From Nitrospira sp. (lineage in GTDB: Bacteria; Nitrospirota; Nitrospiria; Nitrospirales; Nitrospiraceae): a stretch of 64,000 nt of DNA. Below the pieces are notes generated by a model. The model was not told the origin of the DNA. It did no database searches and saw only the letters and a program-made list of their open reading frames with translations. The position numbers and the translations under genes are program-made. The DNA lies in the NCBI GenBank assembly GCA_005116835.1, contig SWDM01000023.1, positions 334,998 through 398,997 of the forward strand, read 5' to 3'. Below are positions 1-8,961 of this stretch, piece by piece (within the stretch, counting starts at the first letter, position 1; each line of letters begins with the position of its first letter).

Positions 1-1
1 T

Positions 2-1861
2 TTGGCCGATCGCACCCTGTTCTTTACAATGCGGCACGGTGTCTCTCGTGTGGAGAGCAAGACCCATCGGGTCGGGCGCCGCTTGGCAAATCAGCTGGAT
101 CAGGAACGGGGCGTGCCACGGGCCGATGCTGTCGGGGCTGCGTTGGCCCGGATGATCGGTGTGGTCGGACAGCAACTGGACTTTCTACATTTGTCCAATT
201 ACTTGGATCCGCGCACGTTTCTCCACTTCATCAGCCGGAGTCCCAATACCCGCCAGCTCTTTGATCGTGTGATTGCCTCGCTCGTGCGAGACCCACTCCC
301 TTCTCCTGCACCAGATATTGCGCCTGCATTGGAGTCGTCCGACTTCGGGTGGATGACCGGTGTGGAAAAAACGGTGGAGGCCCAGGAACTTGCCAAAGTG
401 TTCGAGGTCGATGTCCCCACTGCCAAACGACTGATCAAAGATCCGCTGTATTGTTACCCAGGCGGCAATTCGTTTTTCGATCTGTACGTTGACGTCATCG
501 ACGGGCTTCATAAGCTGGGACAGGCCAATCAGGGCAAAGTGGCCTGCCTGTATACGCACAGTTCCACGTTGCGGGCTCTCATGATCTATTTAGATCCCCG
601 CCCGTTTCATGAGGCCTTCACCGAATTCAGCGACTACAAAGAGAGTCAGGACAATGTGGTCCTTTTGGCGGTCGAGAAGGGGCGATTATCGGGCTATTCC
701 ACAGCAGTCGGACTGTCGGAGCGGGAGAAGGCTTCGCGAGAATCCTGGGTCGCAGTCGAACGGGTGCGAAAAGACCGTATTGCGCTGAAACCTGGACAGA
801 TCAAACGGATCGTGGCGTTGGTCTCCGGAGGAGACTTCGCCGGCGCCGGCGCCGCATTGAAAGAGTTACGCGTGGCAGGCAACAGATTCGGGTTGGATGT
901 CCACTTCGTCCGACATGGGTTTCTGGGGCTCGCGAACAATTGGATTGAAGCCGTGACGGAAGAGGATACGCGCGGCATGAGCAGCCATGCGAGCAGTCCG
1001 ATCGGCAGCAGCCGCTTTGAGGGTTTTAAGGAGGAGCAGGTTCAGCAGGCGGCAATAGGGCATCTCGCGCCGTTTCTGAAAGACGCAGCGTTGGTTGTCC
1101 TGGGTGGCGACGGGAGTCTTCGAGGCGCGCGGGCGATCTATGAAGGGTTCGGTGTCCAGGTCGTGGGCATTCCCGGCAGTATCGACAACAATATCGATGG
1201 TACGACCTCGCGGGGCTACCATTCGGCCGTTGCCCTGGCGGATAAGTCGATCGAGTCGCTCAAGGCTACGAGCGCCGCGATGGGCAGTATCTTCTTCGTC
1301 GAAGTTATGGGCGCTGGGTCGGGGCATCTTGCCTTAGCCTGTGCCTATCAATCGAGGGCTGAGGGGATACTGGTCAACGAGCATCCCGATCCCGATGCCT
1401 ACATCGATGAGGTCATCCTCGGTACGCTGAAGCGAACGTTGGGGGTTCGGAACAAGAGCCACATTTTCATCGCAGCCGAACGAACCCCGCATCGCCACCA
1501 TCGGGAGGGAGGCGTGCACGGGCTGGTCGATTATGTGGCCGGCGTGATTGCGGGCTGGCCTCAGCGTCAGGCGCGGTCTGGTCAGTATGCAATGACCCTT
1601 GCGACCAAGGCCACGATTCTCGGACATACCTTACGGGGCGCTCCTCCAACGCCTGAAGATAAAGCGATCGCCCAGCATTTGGCCTATGAAACCGTTCGCC
1701 GTCTGGTTGAATGTCCGGAGGATATCGTGGGCTGTATGCTCGCCTACCGAGAGCGAGGCGCGATCGATGCGATCCCGCTCCATGCCTTGAAGGTGAAACC
1801 GTTCGACTGGGATGTCTTTGCCAGAATGCACGGCAGCGAGCTGCATGAAAAGCTGTCGTGA
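2..1861 (+). CDS. Histidine-phosphatase-like / 6-phosphofructokinase fusion, 5' end outside window
   Basis: The frame is open from the left edge, so the true start probably lies upstream; the first in-window codon that could start is TTG. The N-terminal ~240 residues resemble the phosphoglycerate-mutase/FBPase-2 fold, with a TMRHGVS motif near residue 10 and a second His in LYTHSSTLRAL near 185. The C-terminal ~350 residues are an ATP-type phosphofructokinase (fructose-6-phosphate to fructose-1,6-bisphosphate): SGGDFAGAGA, GGDGSLRGA near 370, PGSIDNNIDGT near 392-400 and MGAGSGHLAL. GGDGS is typical of ATP-dependent rather than PPi-dependent enzymes. The usual PGTIDND motif reads PGSIDNN, so the first Asp (catalytic base) is kept and the second is Asn. 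The phosphatase half may be regulatory or counter-catalytic; that is inference. Confidence 0.85.
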   Translation: MADRTLFFTMRHGVSRVESKTHRVGRRLANQLDQERGVPRADAVGAALARMIGVVGQQLDFLHLSNYLDPRTFLHFISRSPNTRQLFDRVIASLVRDPLPSPAPDIAPALESSDFGWMTGVEKTVEAQELAKVFEVDVPTAKRLIKDPLYCYPGGNSFFDLYVDVIDGLHKLGQANQGKVACLYTHSSTLRALMIYLDPRPFHEAFTEFSDYKESQDNVVLLAVEKGRLSGYSTAVGLSEREKASRESWVAVERVRKDRIALKPGQIKRIVALVSGGDFAGAGAALKELRVAGNRFGLDVHFVRHGFLGLANNWIEAVTEEDTRGMSSHASSPIGSSRFEGFKEEQVQQAAIGHLAPFLKDAALVVLGGDGSLRGARAIYEGFGVQVVGIPGSIDNNIDGTTSRGYHSAVALADKSIESLKATSAAMGSIFFVEVMGAGSGHLALACAYQSRAEGILVNEHPDPDAYIDEVILGTLKRTLGVRNKSHIFIAAERTPHRHHREGGVHGLVDYVAGVIAGWPQRQARSGQYAMTLATKATILGHTLRGAPPTPEDKAIAQHLAYETVRRLVECPEDIVGCMLAYRERGAIDAIPLHALKVKPFDWDVFARMHGSELHEKLS

Positions 1862-1983
1862 CGGATTGTTGAGAGGTTTTTGAGTCGGCACGACAATCAC
1901 AGTGGAATTTCTGGAGCTGTTTTGCGTACTATGGCGGTTAGTATACGCACTGGCCAGGGGTCTAATATTGGAGGATGGATACA

Positions 1984-2220
1984 ATGACCACACGTTTTGT
2001 CATACCGGTGACCGCTGCTCTCGCTTGCACCATTTTTATTGCAGGATGCGGACAAGGCTCAGCTCCCAGTAAAGCATGTGTTGAGGCCGCCCGTTTATAT
2101 GCGGAGGCACTCGACGTGGACCGTACCGTCCCTGAAGGAGAGAAAGCGGAAAAAATTGCCATTAAAAAGGAATCCCTTGAGGCATTGGAGGATCGGAAGA
2201 ACAAAGCCTGCGGGGAGTAA
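1984..2220 (+). CDS. Small lipoprotein of unknown function
   Basis: 78 residues. A hydrophobic signal segment ends in the lipobox IAGC, so it should be exported and lipidated. The mature part is short, charged and helical, with two further Cys that could form a disulphide. An in-frame ATG exists nine bases earlier at 1975, but the GGAGG at 1970-1974 would touch it; the ATG at 1984 has a normal spacing and is chosen. It stands alone between convergent neighbours. I do not recognise a family. Confidence 0.7.
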   Translation: MTTRFVIPVTAALACTIFIAGCGQGSAPSKACVEAARLYAEALDVDRTVPEGEKAEKIAIKKESLEALEDRKNKACGE

Positions 2221-2303
2221 GCTTCAGTAACTGTACAACGCGTTTTTGGCAATTACGGCAGAATCATTCAAGGATAACGAAGGTTAGGGCCGGGTAGTCG
2301 CGG

Positions 2304-3704
2304 TTACCGATCGAGGATCAAATCGATGGTGATCTGAGCGAGCGATGAATCTTGATTGATGACGTAGGTCGCGCGTTCCGGTGATTTCTCTGCCCCGCTT
2401 GGCGTGATAGATTCTTGGAGTTGGTTGAGAGAGAGCCGGTTACGCGAGGCAATCTCTCGCTTGGTGAATAGCCCTAACGGGATTCGGGCGAGGTGGACTG
2501 TCAGGGTGATGGGCCCGTTCTCTTTGGCAAGAGGAACCTGCTGCCGTTGTCCAGGGGAAATTTTCAAGGAACTTTGGCCGGTTTCTTTTTGAGGCCATAA
2601 CGGTTGTGGAGTGGAAGAACCAACGATCTTCCATATCTGTACATAGGCATCCTGATTGGCTTCCACGGTAAGAAATACCGGCTGAATACTCGTTGAGGCC
2701 GCACCTGCATCCACCTCTTGATCCTGCCCATCGGTCCCACGAACGACAAAACTGTAGCGGAGTCCCAGAGGCCCCGGTTGGGCCGCTGTGACTCCGCTGG
2801 TGCCTACCTGTGAAGGCCCTTCCAGCGGTCGTTCAAGCCTGCCTGCTTGCGGCGACGATTCGGCCAGAGGCTTCATGGTCTGCTCTTTGGCCATCAAGCG
2901 CGTATCGGTTTTGGTTGTCTCTCCTCCGTAGAACAAGGCACGAGCGCCGGCGATCGGTGTGACGGTACCAGCGATTTGTCCACTAGCTGGCGTTTGTCTC
3001 TGTCTTGGCTCCGGCGCTGTGGTTGATGGTGTAGGGCTCGCTACAAGTTTTTGGTCTGCCAAGGAGGCCACTTCTTCCGTAAGTTTTTCTTGCCCAGCTG
3101 CGGGAGATTTAGCTTCTCTCAGAAATTCGTCTTGCCGGCTTCGCTGTTTTAGCCTGTCTTGTCCAATATTAGCGGTTTGTTCTTTCTTTGATGGAGGAGA
3201 TGCGGCCCGTTCTGGCATGGACAACTTCCCGACCAGCATGTCTCTTTCTGGAAGCTCGCTCGACGGATCTAGGTTCTCTTTCGTCTTTGCCCGGAGTTCT
3301 TTAGCTTGAGGAGTCACCGATGGAGGCAGAGGAATGGCCTCATCGGTCGCTGTCGATTGTGCCGCCTGTCGCAGACTATCCTGATATATCCTGACGCCCA
3401 ACACCAAAGAGAGGGCTGCCGCCGTAAGGCCTCCAGCGAGCGCAAAGCCGGCTGGACGGCGGAACCAATCCAGCCATGACAGAGAACCGTCAGCGCCTGT
3501 GGTGCTCTTCTGTTCCAACGAAGCGAGTAGTCTGCGGCGCACGGCTGGATTGGAGAGCAGCTCTTTGAATGCCTGTTCATCCGCAATGGCGTTAAAGAGT
3601 TGCTGATCCTGCAATGCGGCCGTATAGAGCGCCTGCTTCTCCTCCGGCGTCAGCGTATCTGCCGCAAATCCACCCAGTAGTTTTTCGAGATCGTGTTCAG
3701 ACAT
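2304..3704 (-). CDS. Membrane-anchored anti-sigma-factor-like protein with DUF4384-like C-terminus
   Basis: 466 residues. The N-terminal ~75 residues (MSEHDLEKLLGGFAADTLTP...) resemble the cytoplasmic sigma-binding part of anti-sigma factors but lack a visible HxxxCxxC zinc motif. One transmembrane helix lies at about 87-108. A long Ser/Pro/Gln-rich low-complexity linker (about 115-310) follows, then a beta-rich C-terminal domain (about 315-466) resembling DUF4384, found in surface or signalling proteins. It sits 57 bp downstream of an ECF sigma gene on the same strand, the usual place for its anti-sigma partner. Membrane topology would place the C-terminal domain in the periplasm, where it could sense a signal; this is inferred. 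Confidence 0.7.
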   Translation of the reverse strand: MSEHDLEKLLGGFAADTLTPEEKQALYTAALQDQQLFNAIADEQAFKELLSNPAVRRRLLASLEQKSTTGADGSLSWLDWFRRPAGFALAGGLTAAALSLVLGVRIYQDSLRQAAQSTATDEAIPLPPSVTPQAKELRAKTKENLDPSSELPERDMLVGKLSMPERAASPPSKKEQTANIGQDRLKQRSRQDEFLREAKSPAAGQEKLTEEVASLADQKLVASPTPSTTAPEPRQRQTPASGQIAGTVTPIAGARALFYGGETTKTDTRLMAKEQTMKPLAESSPQAGRLERPLEGPSQVGTSGVTAAQPGPLGLRYSFVVRGTDGQDQEVDAGAASTSIQPVFLTVEANQDAYVQIWKIVGSSTPQPLWPQKETGQSSLKISPGQRQQVPLAKENGPITLTVHLARIPLGLFTKREIASRNRLSLNQLQESITPSGAEKSPERATYVINQDSSLAQITIDLILDR

Positions 3705-3761
3705 AGCCTAGAGACAATTCAAAATTAAAAATTCAAAATTATTAATTGGGCAATCGGATAG

Positions 3762-4259
3762 TCACTCCCAACTGCCACCCATCAAGCTCAATAGCTGTTT
3801 TCGGCATCGCAGATCCCAGGTGTAGATGGTGTTGATCGAGGTTTGCCCCATGAGTTTCTGGATTTCTGGAAAGCTGTTCCCTTCCAACTTCCACTTGAAG
3901 AGTTCCCGGCAGCGGTCGCCAAGCTGAGCCATGGCGGCCAGCAACCGATCTACTCGCTGTTTCTGGTCGAGTTGGATCATCGGATTGTCGCCGGGATCGG
4001 CGAGTGGAAGGTCATCGACCGATTCCTGATTGTACTCGCCTCGTCTGATCGACTTGCGATGGGCATCCAGCATTTTGAATTTCAGGACTTGAAATGCGAG
4101 AGGAACGAGCTCGGTCAGCTCCTTCACATGGGCATATTTCTCGTGCAGGACGGCGAGGACCTCTTGGGTGAGATCTTCCGCACGATCCCTCGATATACGT
4201 AATGTCGCAAAGGCGAGAATCCTTTCACGCAGTCCGGCTAGTATCTGATCTCGATCCAT
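3762..4259 (-). CDS. ECF-type RNA polymerase sigma factor
   Basis: 165 residues. Region 2 is visible near residues 20-75 (SRDRAEDLTQEVLAVLHEKY) and region 4 as a helix-turn-helix in the last 60 residues (NSFPEIQKLMGQTSINTIYT). There is no region 1 or 3, as expected for ECF (group IV) sigma factors. It precedes the membrane anti-sigma-like gene on the same strand, so the two probably form a regulatory pair, with transcription from upstream of 4259. Target promoters cannot be read from this window. Confidence 0.85.
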   Translation of the reverse strand: MDRDQILAGLRERILAFATLRISRDRAEDLTQEVLAVLHEKYAHVKELTELVPLAFQVLKFKMLDAHRKSIRRGEYNQESVDDLPLADPGDNPMIQLDQKQRVDRLLAAMAQLGDRCRELFKWKLEGNSFPEIQKLMGQTSINTIYTWDLRCRKQLLSLMGGSWE

Positions 4260-4262
4260 GGC

Positions 4263-5291
4263 CTACAGAGGTTGTGACGATTGAGGAGGCGTGATGACGT
4301 CACTCAGAGATCGAAACCCAAGCTTCAGCCCATTACAGACCTCGACTTGCCGATCGAAGCGGTTTTTGGTCCGGACCATCTTGAGTAGTGTGCCGAAGGC
4401 CACGCGGCCCCAGGCGGCGAGGTGGAACACGGATAGTGGATAGTCGGTGCCGAAGAGCAGTCGCTCCTGGATGTCAGGATATTGGCGGAGGTGTAGGAGC
4501 ATCCGGAGACGGTTCGGCAGCGTGAGGGCGGAGATATCGGCGTAGAAGTGTGGATAGCGCTCGACGAGGTCGCGCAATGTCGGGAGAAACTTTTCAAAAA
4601 GGATGAGGCCGTAGCTGCAGGCATGGGCAGCGATGACTGTGGCCCCTTCATCCAACGCGACTCTGAGTCGTTCGGGGTCGCCGACCGATTGATCCTTCCC
4701 GATGAGACTGAATTCGTAGCCCACGTGGCTGAGGAAGGGCATTTTCCTCTCGGCGAGAGCCCGATAGAAGGCTTTGTAGCGCGGATCTGACGGGTTGAAC
4801 TGCTGCGCGTTGGGCAGCACTTTGACCAGTGTGGCTCCGGCGTCGGCGCAACGGTGTACTTCTTCAACCGCATCTTGCCGCTGTGGATTGATCGAGACAC
4901 CCGCGAGCAATTCGTTCGGATGGGCCTTCGCGGTTTTGAGCACATAGTCGTTGCCGACCAGGAGATCTGTGTGGTCCAGGCTGAGCCTGCCGTTGGAATC
5001 GTAATGGCCATCCATGCCGAGGAGCACAGCCTTTTGCACGTGGCGAGAGGCGCGTAATTCTGTTAGGAGATCGTCGAGATATTTCTGATTGGCCTCGCGC
5101 GGTTTGTCCGGGGCAAGCTCATGTTTCCACAGCAAGAACCGAAACAGCGGGCTCTTGAGCATTTTCGGCGAGATATAGCAGCCGTTGTCTCCATCCGGCA
5201 ATGCAGCCAGATGCACATGGCAATCGATCAACGATTTCTCGGTCGTAACTCGTGAAGCGTCATTCGTGAAACGTCGTTCGTGAAGAGCCAT
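4263..5291 (-). CDS. Amidohydrolase-family metal-dependent hydrolase (Amidohydro_2 type)
   Basis: 342 residues with a TIM-barrel amidohydrolase signature: IDCHVHL near the N-terminus (metal HxH), KVLPN, LSHVG, AAHAC and FGTDYP near the C-terminus (last metal-binding Asp). Substrate unknown; this group includes decarboxylases and lactone hydrolases. It ends 3 bp before the sigma-factor gene, so co-transcription is possible. About 18 N-terminal residues (HERRFTNDASRVTTE) are encoded by a short direct repeat, CGTGAA..CGT, of the intergenic kind seen elsewhere here; a later start, for example the TTG just before IDCHVHL, is therefore possible. Confidence 0.8.
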   Translation of the reverse strand: MALHERRFTNDASRVTTEKSLIDCHVHLAALPDGDNGCYISPKMLKSPLFRFLLWKHELAPDKPREANQKYLDDLLTELRASRHVQKAVLLGMDGHYDSNGRLSLDHTDLLVGNDYVLKTAKAHPNELLAGVSINPQRQDAVEEVHRCADAGATLVKVLPNAQQFNPSDPRYKAFYRALAERKMPFLSHVGYEFSLIGKDQSVGDPERLRVALDEGATVIAAHACSYGLILFEKFLPTLRDLVERYPHFYADISALTLPNRLRMLLHLRQYPDIQERLLFGTDYPLSVFHLAAWGRVAFGTLLKMVRTKNRFDRQVEVCNGLKLGFRSLSDVITPPQSSQPL

Positions 5292-5297
5292 CAGCAG

Positions 5298-5366
5298 TCA
5301 GCCCTCAGCTTTCCAAGCAACTCAGAACTCAGAACTCAGAACCTCTCCCACCCCTTACCCCTCACG
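5298..5366. repeat. Short direct repeats in intergenic gap
   Basis: The gap between the amidohydrolase and the fusion gene contains three tandem CTCAGAA units (about 5320-5341) and two copies of CTTACCCCTCACG (about 5354-5380). The second array runs into the last codons of the fusion gene. Similar CTCAGAA-type units occur at about 38.6 kb. Confidence 0.6.
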
Positions 5367-5368
5367 CC

Positions 5369-8300
5369 TTACCCCTCACGTGATTGAAGCCGTTCCATCG
5401 CAATCCGTTTGAGACCGCGCAAATCCATCTTGCCGGTTCCCAGTACCGGGAGGGCCTCGACTTTGACGAAGTTGGCGCGGGAAGGAACGAAGAGGTTGGG
5501 GAGTCCCTCTGCGGCGAGTTGATTCAGGATCTCCGGAATACGAGCTTCATCCAGCGTATGCAGCACAGCCAAACGTTCGCCCTTCTTTTCATCCGGAATG
5601 CCGGTGACAGCGAAGACTTGTATCTCGGCGCCGGCAGCCTGTTGCAATGCTTCTTCCACGCGACCATGCGGGACCATTTCTCCGCCGATTTTTGAGAAGC
5701 GCGAGAGCCGATCGGTGATCGTCACAAATCCGTCTTCGTCCAACATCGCGATGTCCCCCGTGATGTACCAGCCGTCGCGCATGGCGTTGGCTGTGAGATC
5801 CTCACGGCCTATGTATCCCTTCATGACGTTGGGCCCCTTGACCAACAACATGCCGGGAGTATCGGGGGGCAAGGGAGCGAAACTGTCTGGGTCGACGATT
5901 TGCACAGACACGCCGGGCAGCGGTTGGCCGACCGTTCCACGCCGCGAGGCCGGTTGGAAATATCCGGCGGCTCTGAAGTCCGGACAATTGACGGCAACGA
6001 CGGGGGCGCATTCGGTGACACCGTAACCCTGGACTGGTTCGATGCCGAACTGGTCTTGAAAAGCCTGCGCTAGTCGGGACGACAGTTTTTCGGCTCCGGT
6101 CAGGACCACGCGTATTGAGCTGAATTGCTCCGGCGTGCAACGGCGGAGATAGAGCTGGAGAAAGGTCGGCGTGGTGACGAGGAACGTGATGCGATAGCGG
6201 TGCACGAGTTCGCCGATGGCGGCAACATCGAGCGGGGATGGATGAAAGACCATACCCAGGTTCTTGAACATGACGAGCCAGAAGACGAGATAGCCGAACG
6301 AGTGGAAAAATGGAAGGATGCCGAGCACTCTTTCGTTCTGGTAGAGCTGGAGAATTTGGGCGGCCCCCTGCTCATTGGAATCGACGTTGAAGTGAGAGAG
6401 CATCACACCCTTCGGCTCCCCCGTGCTGCCGCTGCTGAAGATGATCGTGGCGAGGTCGTCCATCGTCAGCGGAGTGTCCTGTCCGCAGACCCGTTCGATC
6501 AACCTGGCAGGGGCGCAAAGGGCGAGGAGAGCCGCGACGAGTTTTTGTCCTGTGCCGATGGTGCGGGCAATATCTTCCAGCCAGAGGATCGATGGCCCAT
6601 CCGGCAATTCCAGCTTAGCCTTTTGGACAAAGACTTTGCTGGTCACGATCGTGCGGAGGTCTGCGAGCCGTACGGCTGCTTCGAGGCCGGATTTGCCGAC
6701 CGTATAGTTCAGGTTCACGCTGGTTTTCCCGCAGAGAGGCGCCGCCACATTGACGAGTGCGCCGGCGACGGTCGGAGGAAGCAAAATGCCGACATGGCGC
6801 TGGTCTTTCCAATGTGGCCGAAGCGATCTGGCGAGGACGATGGATCCGATTAAAGCTTGGATCGACGACACATGCGGGCGGTTCTGGTCCGCCATGGCGA
6901 AGCGGAAGGGATGGCGCCTCATGGCATGGATGAATTCACGATGGAGTGTGCGCCGGCTGGACTTGCGCAGGCGCCAGGCCTCTTCTCCGAGCGCGCGAAT
7001 CGCGGCGCGGAGCTCGTGAGCTGAGGTATCGGAAGGTAGCGGTGCGCCGAAGGACACCGTCAAGGGGTAGGGAATCTGTTCAGGCCATTTTCTGAAAAAA
7101 TGCCCACCCTCAAAACTGAAGATGCTGCCCCAGACGCGATCCAAATGCACGGGAATGACCGGCACCTGTCGTCCCTTCACGATCCGTTCGAAGCCTCGCC
7201 GGAACGGCAGCAATGTGCCGGTGCGGGTAATCTGTCCTTCAGGGAAGATGCAGACGATCTCTCCGTCGTCGAGCGCCTGTCCCGCGCTGCGTAGCGCTCG
7301 GAGGATGATGCGGGGGCCTCCTGTCGAGGCAATGGGGATGACCTTCATGGCGGTCATCAGCCATTTGAACAAGGGATGTGCCGCATAGGCTGCGTCCACG
7401 ACGAACCGTATGGGCCGATCGACGCTGGCCATGAGTAAGAAGCCATCGATGAACGACATATGGTTCGGAACGAGCAGCGCTCCGCTGGATTGGGGAACAT
7501 GGTGCTGGCCGACGATGCGGAGGCGATAGAGGGTGTTCGTCAAGATGACGAGCACCAGCCGGATGAACACATCGGGCATCAGTCGGAGCGCCCACAGGGT
7601 GCCTCCGATGGTTACAGCACCGGTGACGAGGAAAATGTTGCTTGTCGAGAGGCCGGCCTGAGCCATCGAGCCTCCGGCGAGGGAGCCCAAGAGGATTCCG
7701 GTGAAGACGCAGGTGTTGGAGAATGAGATCACAGCGCCGCGCCGATCGGGCGGGGATCTCCATTGGAGAATGGCATTCAGCGGGACGAAGATGAAGGAGC
7801 AGGAGATTCCGAGGAACCCCAATATGAGAAACGTGCCCAACAATGGCGGGGTGAGTGCGCCTAGCAAGCACAGGGCGATAGACGCGCCTGTGGCTCCTAG
7901 GGGGACCAGCCCATACTCGATCCGGTTGTTCGACAGCCGGCCAACCAGTATGGCGCCGGCCCCGATGCCGATGGAAAGCAAGGAGAGCGGGAGGCCCGAC
8001 ATCGAATCCGAAAGCTGCAGCACGGCTTTGGCATAGACGAGGATGTTTTGGGCGAAAAGGCTTGCGATCGTCCAGAAAAAGATCTCTCCGGGAATGGCCA
8101 GACGCAACAGACGTTCTGCTTGAATGGCAGTCCAGGCGCCTCTGATCGTCGAGCCGATACCGCCGACGGCGCGCGCGGGCGAGACATGGGGGACGGCGAA
8201 GGATGCAACCAGGCCCACCATCGACAAGGCGGCCAGGACGAGAGGGGCTATCCAAACCTGGTCGCCGGCGCTCTGCAAGAGAAAGCCTCCGGCTGCCGTG

Positions 8301-8791
8301 CCGGCCAGGATGGCGGCAAAGGTCCAGACTTCCAATAGGCCATTTCCGGCGGCGAGACGTTCGTGCGGAATCAATTCGGGAAGAATGCCGTATTTCGATG
8401 GGGCGAAGAGCGCGCTGTGCGCGCCCATTCCGCATAAGACAATCAAGGGCAGAATGCCTCCGGTCGGGTTGAACCAGAGTGCGAGGGTGCCGGCGCTCAT
8501 GAGGAGCACCTCGACGACCTTGATCGAAATGATGACCGTGCGTTTGCTCAATCGATCGGCCAAGGTGCCGCCGACCAATGACAGCAAGACCAGCGGCAGG
8601 GTGAAGATGATGAAGGTGAGAGCGGTTTGCGTCTGTGCCGTAGCTTCCAGCTCAGGGCCCGGCGTCATCTGCGCGGTCGCTTGCCGGATGGCCAGCAAGG
8701 CCACCATGAGTTTCCAGGCGTTGTCGTTAAAGGCGCCGAAAAATTGGGCGATCAGCAGGCCACGGAGAGGATGCGATACCGTATTAGCCAT
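5369..8791 (-). CDS. Fused lysophospholipid transporter (MFS) / PlsC acyltransferase / acyl-ACP (AMP-forming) synthetase
   Basis: 1140 residues and three fused modules. Residues ~1-410 are an MFS transporter (LplT-like, beginning FGAFNDNAWKLMV) with about 12 helices. Residues ~425-620 are a 1-acyl-glycerophosphate acyltransferase with the NHMSFID (HX4D) motif near 443 and FPEGQ near 517. Residues ~640-1135 are an AMP-forming ligase with FSSGSTGEPKGV near 785 and YGVTECAPV further on. In E. coli these roles are split between LplT and Aas, which recycle lysophosphatidylethanolamine in the inner membrane. The same membrane-phospholipid repair role is likely. The MFS part is first, consistent with flipping the lysolipid to the acyltransferase. 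Confidence 0.9.
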   Translation of the reverse strand: MANTVSHPLRGLLIAQFFGAFNDNAWKLMVALLAIRQATAQMTPGPELEATAQTQTALTFIIFTLPLVLLSLVGGTLADRLSKRTVIISIKVVEVLLMSAGTLALWFNPTGGILPLIVLCGMGAHSALFAPSKYGILPELIPHERLAAGNGLLEVWTFAAILAGTAAGGFLLQSAGDQVWIAPLVLAALSMVGLVASFAVPHVSPARAVGGIGSTIRGAWTAIQAERLLRLAIPGEIFFWTIASLFAQNILVYAKAVLQLSDSMSGLPLSLLSIGIGAGAILVGRLSNNRIEYGLVPLGATGASIALCLLGALTPPLLGTFLILGFLGISCSFIFVPLNAILQWRSPPDRRGAVISFSNTCVFTGILLGSLAGGSMAQAGLSTSNIFLVTGAVTIGGTLWALRLMPDVFIRLVLVILTNTLYRLRIVGQHHVPQSSGALLVPNHMSFIDGFLLMASVDRPIRFVVDAAYAAHPLFKWLMTAMKVIPIASTGGPRIILRALRSAGQALDDGEIVCIFPEGQITRTGTLLPFRRGFERIVKGRQVPVIPVHLDRVWGSIFSFEGGHFFRKWPEQIPYPLTVSFGAPLPSDTSAHELRAAIRALGEEAWRLRKSSRRTLHREFIHAMRRHPFRFAMADQNRPHVSSIQALIGSIVLARSLRPHWKDQRHVGILLPPTVAGALVNVAAPLCGKTSVNLNYTVGKSGLEAAVRLADLRTIVTSKVFVQKAKLELPDGPSILWLEDIARTIGTGQKLVAALLALCAPARLIERVCGQDTPLTMDDLATIIFSSGSTGEPKGVMLSHFNVDSNEQGAAQILQLYQNERVLGILPFFHSFGYLVFWLVMFKNLGMVFHPSPLDVAAIGELVHRYRITFLVTTPTFLQLYLRRCTPEQFSSIRVVLTGAEKLSSRLAQAFQDQFGIEPVQGYGVTECAPVVAVNCPDFRAAGYFQPASRRGTVGQPLPGVSVQIVDPDSFAPLPPDTPGMLLVKGPNVMKGYIGREDLTANAMRDGWYITGDIAMLDEDGFVTITDRLSRFSKIGGEMVPHGRVEEALQQAAGAEIQVFAVTGIPDEKKGERLAVLHTLDEARIPEILNQLAAEGLPNLFVPSRANFVKVEALPVLGTGKMDLRGLKRIAMERLQSREG

Positions 8792-8961
8792 GAACGATGG
8801 AATCCCTCTGTTGCACTGGTGCTTAATATGCGGAAAAATTGCTGAAATATCAAAGGAAAGGAAGAAGGCGTTTGGTTGACACTAAATAGAAGGCTGGTAG
8901 TTTGAGGGAGGGTTCTTGGTCTGACCGAATGGTTCATGTGTGCCAAGACAAAGGAGCTGCG

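Noticed and set aside
1962..2252. 96-residue minus-strand frame over the small lipoprotein
   Set aside because: Antisense to a gene with a clear ribosome site, signal peptide and lipobox.
5250..5380. Possible CRISPR-like array
   Set aside because: Units are 7-14 bp, directly adjacent, without regular spacers; simple slippage repeats.
6125..6853. 242-residue plus-strand frame
   Set aside because: Antisense to the AMP-ligase domain of the fusion gene and matches no family pattern.
7239..8435. 398-residue minus-strand frame rich in Arg
   Set aside because: Lies inside the MFS part of the fusion gene in another frame; Arg/Pro-rich composition is typical of shadow frames in GC-rich genes.
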